In this document: piece after piece, positions 8,491-18,522 of the stretch
Position numbering within the stretch: the stretch's first letter is position 1
How the letters are laid out: each line of letters opens with the position of its first letter
DNA from: Ascarosepion bandense
Lineage: Eukaryota > Mollusca > Cephalopoda > Sepiida > Sepiidae
Length of the DNA: 64,000 nt
Reading direction: 5' to 3'
Assembly: GCA_037127315.1 (NCBI GenBank)
Contig: JBBBDQ010001451.1
Span: 538,501-602,500, forward strand
The notes under the pieces: model-generated
The model's input: only the letters and a program-made list of their open reading frames with translations
Databases searched by the model: none
What the model was told of the DNA's origin: nothing
Made by a program: the position numbers and the translations under genes

Positions 8491-8889
8491 TATAGATATA
8501 GATAACAATGTAGAATGTCTCTTTTCGATAGGTGTGGGAGGGGGTGGGGCTACACATATAGATATAGATAATATAAAGTGGGGTGATCGATTCTATATCA
8601 TAATAAATACATAAACTGATCCCTGATTTTGTTGCGTGATAATATATATTTTTTACCCCTAATTTTGGTTTTCTGAATAGTTTCAAGGTGTCGTTAGCGT
8701 TTTAAGTTTTGATCTTCATCTGAGCGCAACTCCCGTCGAGCTAGACCGCAAAATGCAAATGCTAAGTCGAATCTATCAAACAAACAAATGGTTACACAGC
8801 GTTCCCCCTCGTCACTTTTATAGATATAGATTTTGAGTGATGAAAGATTTATGGTTTATCTATATACGAGTGTACACCTGCGATATAGT

Positions 8890-8891
<2 letters not shown>

Positions 8892-8938
<47 letters not shown>
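8892..8938. repeat. (TA)n microsatellite
   Basis: About 45 bp of TA, abutting the 3' end of the minus-strand RTE copy, which suggests a simple-repeat tail. Confidence 0.95.
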
Positions 8939-8940
<2 letters not shown>

Positions 8941-9868
8941 TCTTCTATGGGCTTTGTCCTTTCAGGATGTAGGCGATCATGTCTTTCCACGTTTCCCTAT
9001 TCCTGGTGGCTCTTAGTTCGCTTTTTTTTGTTACACCTCGCAACAAATAGAGATTCTTGATTACTCTTATGTCTTTCCCAAACATGTCGAGGTTGCTAAG
9101 CATTTATATCAATTCGTTGTGTCGTACTTAGTCGAATGCCTTCGCATAATCGCTAACACATAGGTACACGTCCTTTCTCATTTGTACCCTCTTTTCGGAT
9201 AGCATCGTAATCATAATGATGGCGTTTCTTGTTCCAGTTTCTTTGACGAACCCGCAATGTTCTTGGCCTGATTGTGATTCTCGCTCCATTCATCAGAATT
9301 CGGACGATGAATTTTGAAATGTTTCTCACCAAACTGATTGTTCGGTGGAGTTTGTACTCGTTTGCACTTGGCTTCTTAGACAGTGCTATAAAAATGGACT
9401 TGCTTAAGATGTCCGGTATTACCCCCATTTATAAACTTCAATTATTATATCTGTAAGTTTCTCTACGCCGAATTCATCCAGAGCTATCAGCAACTCTATT
9501 ACAATGCCGTCTGGTCCAGCTAATTTGTTTCTGTACAGTTTGGCCATTGCATCTTCCACTTCGGACTTTAATATTTCCGGTCCGTCCTCGACTTTGTGTA
9601 TTATCGATTGCTCTCTTTTGTTGTGGAAAAGATATTTTCTATATTCTTCCCATTCTAGAAGTGTTTCCTCTTTTTTCCAATATGATCGTTCCATCCTTGG
9701 ATTTTATACATCCTGTTGAGAAGCATGTTTTTTGTCCTGTCAGACATCTTATTTGTTTATGCATGTCTGCTTCATTAGTCCTGCTCAATCTTTTTACTTC
9801 TGGACATTTGTTGTTGAACCATTCCACTTAGGCCTGTTTACATTTGCTCCTTGTTTCCTTGTGTAGTT
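8939..9868 (-). mobile_element. RTE-type LINE relic, internally deleted
   Basis: Read on the minus strand: 'MEWFNNKCPEVKRLSRTNEA' linker, 'TGCIKSKDGTI' and 'GPEILKSEVEDAMAKLYRNK', 'AGPDGIVIELL' (RT start), 'IPDILSKSIFIALSKKP', 'DVYLCVSDYAKAFD' (RT), then an abrupt jump to the extreme C-terminus 'ELRATRNRETWKDMIAYILK' and a stop near 8943. The YADD region and most of the C-terminal part are missing. At least three frameshifts occur. It is the same family as the split copy at 1530-6190. Confidence 0.85.
9153..9694 (-). pseudogene. RTE reverse transcriptase fragments (two frames)
   Basis: Two open segments, 9694-9419 (91 codons, starting MERSYWKKEETLLEWEEYR and including 'LAGPDGIVIELLIALDEFGV') and 9428-9153 (91 codons, MGVIPDILSKSIFIALSKKP, 'YKLHRTISLVRNISKFIVRI'), overlap by a frameshift. 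Together they cover the beginning of the RT domain. No catalytic DD box is retained. Confidence 0.8.
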
Positions 9869-9869
9869 A

Positions 9870-9900
<31 letters not shown>

Positions 9901-9930
9901 GGGGGTGTTTGTGTGTGTGGGGGGTGTATA
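9869..9930. repeat. (TA)n / (TG)n microsatellite
   Basis: TA run (9869-9887) followed by TG and 'tgtgtgtgggggg' repeats. Confidence 0.9.
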
Positions 9931-10144
9931 TTATGAGAAAGTGAAAGAACACATAAATTAAAACCCACAATTATCAAGGCAGGGAGCTCGATAAAAATAG
10001 ATATTATCTATTTACAAAGCCAAATAATGAATTCTGTCCTGAATTTGATTAATGAAGTTCCGTCGTTAAAGAAAGGAGGATTTCTCGCTGAAATGGACAT
10101 ACGACATATGTAATTTTCGAAGTTTTATATATATATCTATATAT

Positions 10145-10398
10145 AGTACATCGAGGCAGCTGTTAATTTTCTAAACATATACTGTTAAATATAAGAGGCA
10201 ATGAATATCTATTATGTTTAATCATGAGACGTTCTAAACATCGTATTTTGGCTTTAATTTCAATTGAAAGTGATGACAAAATTTTTCCAACATTTGGATA
10301 ATTTTTATTAAGTTGGTTCTAAGCTTTAGGCTCACATGATATGTTAACGTCCCTGTAACCTCTCTGAAGATGGCTCAGTTTTGCCATATTCGGGACAT
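10145..10398 (+). repeat. Dispersed repeat C, with hammerhead-like end
   Basis: 'catcgaggcagctgttaat', 'ctaaacatatactgttaaat', 'gttctaaacatcgtattttg', 'aagttggttctaagctttag' and 'tctctgaagatggctca' recur in the same order at 16227-16440 (same strand) and partly at 16735-16795. The terminal 'ctgaagatggctc...gagccgaaagc' block, seen best on the minus strand at 16437-16410, resembles ends of Penelope-like elements. No coding sequence is attached. Confidence 0.65.
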
Positions 10399-10399
10399 T

Positions 10400-12432
10400 G
10401 TGTTGGTTTTATAAACATAATGTTTATAATTAGTCTATTTCTCTGAGAAGTTATTTTAATTTTTTAAGGTATTTACAATGTTCGGAGTGCTGTCTCCATC
10501 TTTGTGGCCATATTGACGGAGTTTTGGTAGGTTTATGAACATAATGTGTACAATCTGTCTATATTCCCACGATCAGATACTGGAATTATTCAGACTATTT
10601 ACAATATTCGAACTGCTGTCCCATCTTTGTTCCCACATTTACAATTTTTGTTTTATTTTATGAACATAATTCGCAAAATCTGTCAATGTTTCTGAGACGA
10701 GTTACTGTAATTATTTACACTATCTACAATATTAGGAATGCTGTCCACATCTTTGTTGCCATATTTACGATTTTTAGTGTTTTTATAAACATCATGTGTA
10801 AAATTTGTCTATATTTTAAGATGAGATACTGTAATTATTTACATTGTTTAAAATTCTCGAACTGCTATTTTCATCATTTTGCCATATTCACTAAGTTTTG
10901 ATGGGTTTATGAGCATAATGTATAAAATCTGTCATATTTCCGAGATGAGGTACATTAATTATTTATTTACAATATTTGACTGCTGTCCTCATCTTTGTTG
11001 CCATATTTAGAAGGTTTTTGTTGGTTTTCTGAACATAAATTGTAAAAATCTATCTTTATTTCTGTGACAAGGTATTAAATTTTTTAAAATTATTTATGAA
11101 CATAATGTGTAAAATCCGTCTGTATTTAAAAGATGATATACTGTAATTAGTACTGCTCAATCTTTTTACTTCTGGACATTTGTTGTTGAACCAGATTATT
11201 TAGCATATTCGAACTGCTGTTCCATTCTTCTTGCAATGTTTACGACGTTTTGGTAAGTATATGATATAATGTGAAGAATGTCGATGTTTCTGAGACAAAA
11301 AACTGTATTTATTTACACTATTTTCAATATTCGCATTGTTCTCCTTATCACTGTTACCTTCTTCACGGCATTTCGGTGGTTTTTTTTTTTTTTTTTTTTT
11401 TTTTTGCTATATACATAACGTTTTAGTAGGTGCAATCTGTTTATATTTTCGAGCTGAGATACTGTCATTATTTATATTATTTACAATATTCGGACTGTTG
11501 GTTTTAATTTTGTCGCCAAATTTACTACGTTTTGTTGGTTTATTAACATAATGTGTAAAATGTGTCTATATTTCTGTGATAAGGTATTGTGTTTATTTAC
11601 ACTATTTACAATGTTCGAACTCATCTTTGTTGCCATATTCACGACATTTCAGTGGGTTTATGAACATAATGTGTAAAATCTGTTTATATTTGTTACATGA
11701 ATTATTGTAAATATTTACACTGTTTACAATGCTCGGTCTGTAGTCTTCTTGTTTCTTGCCGTATTCACGATGTTTTGCTGGGTTTATGAACAGAGTATGT
11801 AAATGATGTGTATATTGAGATGAGGTATTATAATTATTAGCACTATTTTCAATATTCGATCTGCCGAATAATTGTTGACATATTAACGTCATTTTGGTGT
11901 GTTTATGTACATAATATCTAATAGCTATGTATTGTTCTGAGATTAGTTATCGTCATTATTTACGCTATTTACAATATTCGAACAGCTGTCCTTTTGTTTT
12001 GTCACATTGACGTTTTGGTGGGTTAAATAAAATAATGTGTAAAATTTATCCATATTCCCAAGGTGAAGTATTTAAATTATTTACAATGTTCAATCCCTTG
12101 TTCTCAACTTTTTTGCCATATTCACGATATTTTGCTTGGTTTATAAACATAATGTGTAAAATCTGTCAATATTTATGGGATATGGTAGTGTAACGTTTTG
12201 CATTATTTACAATATACAAACTGCTGACATCATCCTTTTTCCCATTTTTACGACGTTTTGTTGGAATTATATACATCAAGTTTAACATCTATCTATATGA
12301 TGATATTTTGTAATAATTTACATATACGGTCTGCTGTCCCATCTTTGTTGTCATATTTATCGAATTTTGGTTGGTTTATGAACATAATGTATAAAATATG
12401 TCTATATTTCGAAGATGAGATAATGTCATTAT
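10400..12432. repeat. ~125-bp satellite (family B), main block
   Basis: About sixteen diverged units, each with 'gtttatgaacataatgtgta', 'aaatctgtctatatttc', 'gagatgaggtactgtaatta', 'tttacactatttacaatatt' and 'catctttgttgccatattca'. Landmark spacing measured from 10533 is 125, 125, 124 and 120 bp. A poly-T run lies at 11379-11405. A fragment identical to RTE sequence interrupts one unit at 11155-11197. The array resumes at 13840 and 15600 after retroelement insertions. Confidence 0.85.
11155..11197 (-). mobile_element. Short RTE fragment inside satellite B
   Basis: About 41 bp ('tgctcaatctttttacttct' onward) match 9778-9818 of the RTE copy almost exactly and replace part of a satellite unit. 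Such a short filler fits template switching or break repair rather than retrotransposition. Confidence 0.7.
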
Positions 12433-13170
12433 TCTGATGATGAAAAATGTTAGGACTTTGGCCTTAGACGGAAAGTGCGACACAGAGATCCGAAGCCAAA
12501 TTGCCATGGCGATGGATGCGTTCCAGAAGCTGAGTAAAGTATTAAGACACAGGTAACTTTCACTAGAAACAAAGAAGAGAGTACTGGATTGCTATGTGAT
12601 GTCAGTTTTTCAATATGGCAGTGAATGTTGGACAATATCAACAAAGATGACGGGAAAACTTGAAGCAACTGAAATGTGGTTCTACAGAAGATGTGTGCGG
12701 ATATCGTGAACCGAGCATGAGAGCAATGATGAGGTGTTGGAAAGAATGTAAGCGAAATTAATATTGAGCATCAGGAAGAGACAAGTGAAGTTCCTAGGAC
12801 ATGCAATGAGGAAGGAGGGCTTAAAGAATCTGATAATAAATGCCAGATAGAGGGAGAAAGAGACAGAGGAAAACAGCGGATAACATATTTGAAGGGCCTG
12901 AGCAGGTGGATGACAAAAAGAAATAAGCCGAAAATAACAATAAAAGCATATATAAAATATTGCGATGGGGCTGACGGGGATTGAAGCCAAACATTAACGA
13001 GCTGCTTCTGAGGATAACACACTTGACTCCAGTAGTTACCTGCCTTCAGGAAACCTTCCCTAAGAGGGATGACAATTTTATTACAGGAGAAAGCGTGTTA
13101 AGAGCTATTAGGGATAGGAAGACGTGGAAGGCAATGATCGCCTACGTCCTAAAAGAACAAGGCACATAAA
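12433..13170 (+). mobile_element. RTE-type LINE 3' part, with foreign endonuclease fragment
   Basis: 'GKCDTEIRSQIAMAMDAFQK', 'SLETKKRVLDCYVMSVFQYG', 'SECWTIS', 'EATEMWFYRRC', 'TEHESNDEVLERM' and 'RKRQVKFLGHAMRKEGLKNL' give the RTE C-terminal region. At about 12925-13075 an unrelated segment interrupts it, then the RTE end 'ITGESVLRAIRDRKTWKAMI' follows to a stop at 13167-13169. The copy is inserted in satellite B. A sister copy without the foreign segment lies at 13575-13832. Confidence 0.85.
12945..13078 (+). pseudogene. LINE endonuclease N-terminal fragment (I/Jockey-like)
   Basis: Translation gives K-I-L-R-W-G-*-R-G-L-K then 'PNINELLLRITHLTPVVTCL' and 'QETFPKRDDNF'. This matches the start of an apurinic-type LINE endonuclease (family pattern: LQWN.RG, then ...CLQET with the catalytic Glu of QET). 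It belongs to a different LINE type from the RTE around it. An ATG at 12981 opens a chimeric 62-codon frame joining this segment to the RTE C-terminus. The chimera probably arose by template switching or insertion. Confidence 0.7.
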
Positions 13171-13199
13171 AGAAAAAGAAAGAATCTTTGTAAGGTTTA

Positions 13200-13401
13200 A
13201 TAAAAGTAGATAGGTTCGTCTATTGTTCTGTTCACACTGCCCCTGATTTTTTTAACAGGATATGTTTATCACTTGTTCCCCGTCTAAGATTGGGTTTTGC
13301 AGTTTCTTCTCTTTTGCATCGAGTACTCTTACTTAAATTTGTGCTATCCTGGGTGAGTTGGGTTGGCTTCTTCCCAAGAAGTTTCATGGGACTTCTCGGC
13401 T
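13200..13401. other. Spacer between the two RTE copies
   Basis: No repeat or gene recognised. It is bounded by the (AAAG)-type tail of the first RTE copy and by the hairpin at 13402. Confidence 0.4.
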
Positions 13402-13428
13402 CCACAGTCGGTCTCCAACCGACTGTGG
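13402..13428. repeat. Perfect 11-bp hairpin
   Basis: ccacagtcggt (13402-13412) and accgactgtgg (13418-13428) with a 5-nt loop. Adjacent to a degraded SINE. Function unknown. Confidence 0.7.
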
Positions 13429-13429
13429 T

Positions 13430-13580
13430 GTGAAGATTTACCCACAGTGGGTTGCCAGTCCTTACTACGGTAGACTAGTCGATAATCAAGGCTATAGGAC
13501 CCAGTCTGTTATGTTATTTATCCACAGCTAGAGATGGATTCTTAACATTCCTCCCCAAAAAAAGGTAATGAATTCGAAAT
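13430..13580 (-). mobile_element. SINE family 1, degraded 3' part
   Basis: 'agtgggttgccagtccttac', 'caaggctataggacccagtc', 'tgttatttatccacagctag' and a final 'ggtaatgaattcga' follow the family order on the minus strand with several deletions. The tRNA-like head is missing. Confidence 0.7.
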
Positions 13581-13835
13581 ATTGAGCATCAGGAAGAGAC
13601 AAGTGAAGTTCCTAGGACATGCAATAAGGAAGGAGGGCTTAAAGAATCTGATAATAAAGGCCAGATAGAGGGAGAAAGAGGACAGAGGAAAACAGCGGAT
13701 AACATATTTGAAGGGTGGATGACAAAATGGGGCTGCGAGACATTACAGGAGAAAGCGTGTTAAGAGCCACCAGGGATAGGAAGACGTGGAAAGCCATGAT
13801 CGCCTATGTCCTGAATGAACAAGGCACATAGAAGT
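13581..13835 (+). mobile_element. RTE 3' end, near-duplicate of the preceding copy
   Basis: 'attgagcatcaggaagagac' to 'gaacaaggcacatag' matches 12762-13170 very closely, including the shared deletion around 'ataataaaggccagataga', but it lacks the endonuclease segment and 'cctgagcag'. Either a local duplication that predates the foreign insertion, or two copies of one subfamily. Confidence 0.8.
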
Positions 13836-13839
13836 AGAA

Positions 13840-14100
13840 AGAAGATTGGTGGGTTTATGAACATAATGTCTAAAATCTATCGATGTTTCTGAGATTAGGT
13901 AATGTAATTATTAAAATCAATTTAGAATATTAGGATTGCTGGATTTATCTTTGTAGCCATATTCACTGTGTTTTGGTTGGTTTATGAACATGTATGAAAT
14001 ATGTATCTATTTCCGAGATGAGGTATTGTATTTATTTAAACTAATTACATTCTTCATATTACTTTCCTTGTTGCCATATTCACTATGTTTTGGTTGCTGT
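13840..14100. repeat. Satellite B, second block
   Basis: Two units with 'gtttatgaacataatgtcta', 'gatgtttctgagattaggta' and 'tatctttgtagccatattca', continuing the array beyond the RTE insertions. Confidence 0.8.
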
Positions 14101-14318
14101 ATTTTCTTTTTTTAATCATTTCACCCCGAGCAAGGCAGAAATGCCACTGATGTGCAGGGGCTACATAACTTTAAAAAGATTAATTAGAAAAGAGTGAGGA
14201 GTACAAACTAATTAGAAAGGGGCAATAGAAAGCTGAGAATGCAGGTGCGATGACAGATACATATGTGGAGAGAAAGGGAAGGATATACGGTGGTGGGGAG
14301 AGAGCTAGAGTCCAGTGG

Positions 14319-14786
14319 TTAATAAATGGGTATTGACTTGCATTTAAATTTCTGGAGGTTGTAGCGGTCAGGAAAGCAAGAATATGGAAGCGAGTTCCAC
14401 AGGCGTGGAGTGCGAGAGAAGCTGCAGGAGTAGAATTGTCGTCTGCATTTGGCTAACCTGACTGTGAATGGGTGGGACCCAGTTGCCAGTCTGGTTGCAC
14501 GAGTAAACACCTATTGAGGACGCACCAGTAACTTAAGTTCGTCCGAGCAGAAGCCATGAAAGTGTTTATAGAACAGACAAAGGGATGCCACATTTCGACG
14601 ATGGGAAAGTGGCTGCAGACGAGCCGTCAGATCAGTACCTATCACATTACAGACTCTCCTTTGGAGCCTGTCAAGAACACTGAAGAGAACGGCAGCAGCG
14701 CCTGACCATAAATGGCAGCAGTACTCCATGCACGGACGGATGGTTGACTTGTAAAAATGCAGGATGGATTCAGGCGGAAAAAACAT
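14319..14786 (-). pseudogene. LINE ORF2 C-terminal region
   Basis: 14786-14511 starts MFFPPESILHFYKSTIRPC and includes 'SVLDRLQRRVCNVIGTDLTA' and 'SHRRNVASLCLFYKHFHG'. A stop at 14513-14511 is followed in frame by MFTRATRLATGSHPFTVRL (14510-14319) ending '...FKCKSIPIY'. This is the conserved tail of the family. It is used as the reference for the other fragments (21605, 23795, 41001, 50848, 55058). Confidence 0.85.
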
Positions 14787-14968
14787 CCTGGATCGACATA
14801 GTGACCCAACCTTCTTAGCAGTAGATTTAGCTATGATTCAATATAGCGGTTCCATTTGAGGTCTGAGGAGAAGGTAAGGCCGAGGAGGCGTAGTGTGTTG
14901 CTCTTAGGGAGAATCGCTTGGTCCATGCTTATGGGAGGCAGGAGAGGTTGCCTGTAATGGTTGACAGA

Positions 14969-15458
14969 CTACAGCTTGGTCTTAGACGCATTGAAGTTGA
15001 CAAGCCACTTCTTGCCCCAGTTCACCAGAGAGTGTAGATCCCGTTCAAGTTCAGCAGCGAGATTATGTCTGTCCGCCACGACAGGTTTCTTACTGGTGCC
15101 GCAGTATATTGTAGTGTCATCTGCGTAGATGCCTACTTGGGACTTGATCTCATCTGGGAGGTCGTTGACGAAAATAAGGAAGAGCGTCGGGCTCAGGATA
15201 GAGCCCTGTGGGACACCAGCATTCGTGCTGTAGGATGAAGAGGCACGCCCATTCAAAACGACCTTCATTTTGCGGTTATTTAAAAAAAGATTGGATTAGG
15301 TCAAGCAGGCGACCGGTAATGCCGTTACCCCGTAGCTTGCATAAGAAGCCACAGTGCCAAACCCTGTCGAAAGCCTTGGAGATGTCCAGAGCAACCGCGC
15401 AAGCCTCGTTAGACTCATCAAGGGCCTGGAGCATGTACTCCGTTACGGTTGTTAGCAA
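14969..15458 (-). pseudogene. LINE reverse transcriptase core
   Basis: Two abutting frames. 15458-15276 begins MLTTVTEYMLQALDESNEAC and continues 'AVALDISKAFDRVWHCGFL' (RT motif A, catalytic D in ALDISKAFDRV). 15268-14969 carries 'NAGVPQGSILSPTLFLIFVN' (motif B) and 'VGIYADDTTIYCG' (motif C with the catalytic YADD). A single frameshift in a run of A's near 15270-15285 separates them. All catalytic aspartates are present. It lacks the N-terminal endonuclease because of 5' truncation. Confidence 0.9.
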
Positions 15459-15600
15459 GTTGGCCGTGGACCTGGCAAAGCGGAAGCCATATTGCCTGTC
15501 AGGGAAGAGTTTGTGGGCAGTGAGATGTTGAACTACTTCAGCATTGATTATGGCCTCGAATATTTTCCCGAATATCGGTAGAAGACTGATAGGGCGATAG

Positions 15601-15795
15601 TTAATGTGTAAAATCTGTCTCTATTTCTGAGTTGATTAGATTATTTACAATATTTAGAGTGTTGTCTTAATATTTGTAGCCATATTCTGGACGTTTTGGT
15701 GGGTTTACGAACCTAATGTGTAAGATCTGTCTATATTTCCGAGATGATGTATTGTAATTATTTGCACTGTTTACAATGTTTAGTCTACTCCTCTC
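15601..15795. repeat. Satellite B, third block
   Basis: 'taatgtgtaaaatctgtctc', 'gtttacgaacctaatgtgta' and 'ttgcactgtttacaatgttt'. The array resumes directly at the LINE breakpoint. From 15796 to 15970 I see nothing recognisable. Confidence 0.8.
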
Positions 15796-15971
15796 CTATT
15801 TTGGGGTGAATATTTTATCCAGATATAGATAACAACTTCCGTTCGCAGTCAGCAATTTGGGAAACCTCAATACTAGCCATTTTCTTTTCGTGGAATTGGA
15901 CCTCGCTTTTTGACACAGTAGATAAATCCGAGCTGCTCAAATCTGGAGTCCTAAACTTGGCTTTTCCAGAA

Positions 15972-16226
15972 TTTTTTTAATCGTTTCACCCCAAGTAAGG
16001 CGGTAACGTCACTGATGCACAGGGGACTGCGTAAGAGAAAAAGATCATATAGGAGGAGAGTAAAGAGAAAGACGAACCAGTTACAGCGGGGGTGTCAGAG
16101 AAAGGAGCAGGAAATACAGATATGATTGCAATTGCAAAGGTAGAGAAAAAGAAAAAAATACAGCGTGATGTCAAAAGAACTAGAGTCAAGTGGATAATAG
16201 ATGGGTCTTGACGTTGCATTTAATTA
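15972..16226 (-). mobile_element. Jockey/CR1-like LINE 3' UTR fragment
   Basis: 'tttcaccccaagtaaggcgg' at 15986 is the reverse complement of the family 3' end. It runs to 'gatgggtcttgacgttgcat', the end of the ORF region. 5'-truncated insertion of about 250 bp. Confidence 0.8.
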
Positions 16227-16462
16227 TAGTGTATCGAGGCAGCAGAAATATTTCTAAACATATACTGTTAAATATAAGAGAAAATGAATGTCTATTATGC
16301 TTAATCATGATCCGTTCTAAACATCGTATTTTGGCTTTAATTTCAGGTAAAATAAAGACAAAAATTCTCCAACATTTGGATAGTTTTTATTAAGTTGGTT
16401 CTAAGCTTTCGGTTCACATGCGCCATCTTCAGAGAGGTTACTAGGACGTTAACATAAAAACA
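16227..16462 (+). repeat. Dispersed repeat C, second copy
   Basis: Collinear with 10145-10398 at high similarity ('acatatactgttaaatataa', 'aacatcgtattttggcttta', 'aagttggttctaagctttcg'). It starts exactly where the LINE fragment ends. The terminal block on the minus strand (16437-16410) reads ctgaagatggcgcatgtgaa followed by ccgaaagc. Confidence 0.75.
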
Positions 16463-16734
16463 ACCACCATCAGCGACGATTTTATCTTGTATAAACTTTC
16501 TTAAGCAACAATAACTCCAATAAATCCCAAACAACCCACACTTAATAAAATCACGTTTAAATCTGGTCATAACACACTACGTTGCATTTAAACATATGGT
16601 CCGTTATCATTTCGAACTCTCACGCGGTGTGACCTCATAGAACCACATTACAAATTTATGAACTGCGTTTGCTATTTTTGGTAACTGTTATTGTTTAGCA
16701 AAGTTCTAGATAAAATCGTCGCTTTTGGTGAATG

Positions 16735-16797
16735 TTTTTATGTTAACGTCCTTGTAACCTCTCTGAAGATGGCTCATGTGAGCCAAAAGCTTAGAAC
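16735..16797 (+). repeat. Dispersed repeat C, terminal fragment
   Basis: 'tatgttaacgtccttgtaac' followed by 'ctctctgaagatggctcatg' and 'tgagccaaaagcttagaacc'. The hairpin ggctc/gagcc is intact. 16798-17590 is AT-rich with no gene recognised. Confidence 0.7.
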
Positions 16798-17591
16798 CAA
16801 TTATACATATATATATATTTGTGTATAACTTAAGATTTAGAAAAGAATCTGAGGACAAATTATATTTGTCATTTCTCTTTCTTTCATTTATTCCATTCCG
16901 TCTATGAAATACTGTTATTATATTATGCATATAATCAAGGGAAAGCAAAATCGGAGAAAAAATCTTTTTTTAAAGGTTTCTTATAATATTTTTTTTCCTT
17001 ATAATGCCTTTGAACGTAGCCTTTCATGTTTTCTAACCAGAGCCTTCCATTTTTATTTATACGATATGATGATATAACTAAAATATTTCCTAACTCCCAC
17101 GGCTTTAATTTCAGTAATTTATTTAAGAAAATTTATTTCATTTTGTTTAAGGAAATTTCCATCAACCTCATTGCTTTAGCAGCAAACCTAAAAACAGTTT
17201 TGAAAAAGATTCTTCTTGTCTTAGAGCCAAAGTGACTTTGGTCTTAAATGGCTTCATCAGGTAAAAATATTCATTGGGATTTCATGTATTGGGCCAAATC
17301 TGTTTTTGAATATATGAGCAATCAAATCAATGATGAGAAAATGGCTTCAAGCGAATGAAAGGTCTTTGAATCTCTTAAACAGGTGCTATTCAAGCAAAGA
17401 ACGGCTTCAAATAACAGCAAGTACATAACTTGAAGAATTTCAAAGAGAAAATAAGAATATAATCAAAATGATGATGTTCCACATCAATTCGAACAAAAGA
17501 TTAGGCAGAAAACGCGCACCAATACCGGGAAGAAAGGTAGCAGGTGAGAAACCTATTTTCTCTTGAAATTTGTTTTTAATAAAGAGATTAC

Positions 17592-18140
17592 GTGAATTTC
17601 AATCGAACTCGACAAGTGCAGTCAATGAATACTGCGTGTTTCTTTATACAGAAACTGCTAATAACACACAGGAAAATCTCAATAGAAACGAAGAAAAGAG
17701 TGCTAGACTGCTACGTGATGTCAGTTCTTCAATACGGCTGTGAATGCTGGACAATATCATCGAAAATGAGGACAAAACTGGAAGCGGCCGAAATGTGGTT
17801 CTACAGAAGGATGCTACGGATATCGTGGACTGAGCATACAAGCAACGACGAGGTGTTAGAAAGAATGGCAACAAAAAGGAAATTGATGCAACTGAAGTTC
17901 CTGGGACATGCAATGAGGAAGGAGAGCCTGGAGAACCTGATACTGACTGGACAGATAGAAGGAAGGAGAGACAGAGGAAGGCAGCTGATAACATATTTGC
18001 AGGGCCTGATCAGGTGGATGACGGAACGGGGGTTGCCAGGAGCAACAGGTGCAACAGGAGCAAACATACTAAGAGCCACAAGGGATAGAGAGACGTGGAG
18101 AGCCATGATCGCCTACGTCCTGAAGGGACAGGGCACATAG
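17592..18140 (+). pseudogene. RTE ORF C-terminal fragment (open, 5'-truncated)
   Basis: Open for 182 codons. The first ~20 are satellite-derived (MNFNRTRQVQSMNTACFFIQ). The LINE part runs from 'RKISIETKKRVLDCYVMSVL' through 'YGCECWTISSKM', 'EAAEMWFYRRMLRISWTEHT', 'RKLMQLKFLGHAMRKESLEN' and 'RATRDRETWRAMIAYVLKGQ' to TAG. This region follows the RT domain in RTE/BovB-like elements and its function is poorly known. A small duplication, GATGATGA, is visible near residue 155. The first residues are a chance extension, so no native start exists. Confidence 0.8.
17598..17662 (+). repeat. Single satellite-A monomer fragment
   Basis: 'cagtcaatgaatactgcgtg' and 'tttctttatacagaaactgc' match satellite A units at ~900-935. 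It abuts the RTE fragment that follows, suggesting that RTE copies sit in this satellite family more than once. Confidence 0.55.
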
Positions 18141-18156
18141 AAGAAGAAGAAGAATG
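17663..18156 (+). mobile_element. RTE-type LINE 3' end, best-preserved copy
   Basis: 5'-truncated copy ending in (AAG)n after the stop codon ('acatagaagaagaagaag'). The protein frame is uninterrupted, so this is a young insertion. It provides the reference for the older RTE relics in the window. Confidence 0.85.
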
Positions 18157-18159
18157 TCA

Positions 18160-18520
18160 CCTTTACTGTTATCACCAAGTACATGGCCTTATGGTAAGAA
18201 TTTGTTGCTTGCAGAATCCAGATCCAAACCTTCCCATCGAGTCTCCTACTTTCCATCATGTAAGAAGTGTTCATTTTCAGTCCATCGTATAACAGTTTAT
18301 TTACTATGACGCTTCTTGAACTTTTATGATCTAAGTAAATAAATATATTAATTAGTTATGCTCATAACACATGTTTAGTTTTATTTGAATGTGTCAGGCT
18401 TTTTTACGGCTCATTCTCACTTACATGTAAACAGTTTTTTTTATAAATCTAATAGGATCTTTTTTTGAATACAGGGTTACATCCATTATCATTATCTCTA
18501 CTTACAAATATTCTAATATG
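18160..18520. other. No recognised feature
   Basis: AT-rich sequence without repeats found elsewhere in this window and without a credible frame. Confidence 0.4.
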
Positions 18521-18522
18521 TA

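Larger units (their letters stand above)
14105..15600 (-). mobile_element. Jockey/CR1-superfamily LINE, 5'-truncated, RT nearly complete
   Basis: Minus strand, 5' to 3': 'YRPISLLPIFGKIFEAIIN', 'FGKRFARSTANLL'-like region, the RT catalytic core, the downstream 'NWGKKWLVNFNASKTKL' region, the C-terminal 'STIRPCMEYCCHLWSG' region, then a ~200-bp 3' UTR ending 'gccttgctcggggtgaaa' and an A-rich tail near 14110. It is inserted in satellite B, 5'-truncated at 15600. Only a few frameshifts break the frame, so it is one of the youngest LINEs here. The same 3' end recurs at least ten times in the window. Confidence 0.85.

Noticed and set aside
15208..15531. 107-codon plus-strand frame
   Set aside because: Antisense of the LINE RT core, which has all catalytic motifs on the minus strand.
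17229..17262. Hammerhead on the minus strand at 'ctgatgaagcc'
   Set aside because: CUGAUGA is present but no GAAA follows a paired stem II; only a ggct/agcc pairing is seen.
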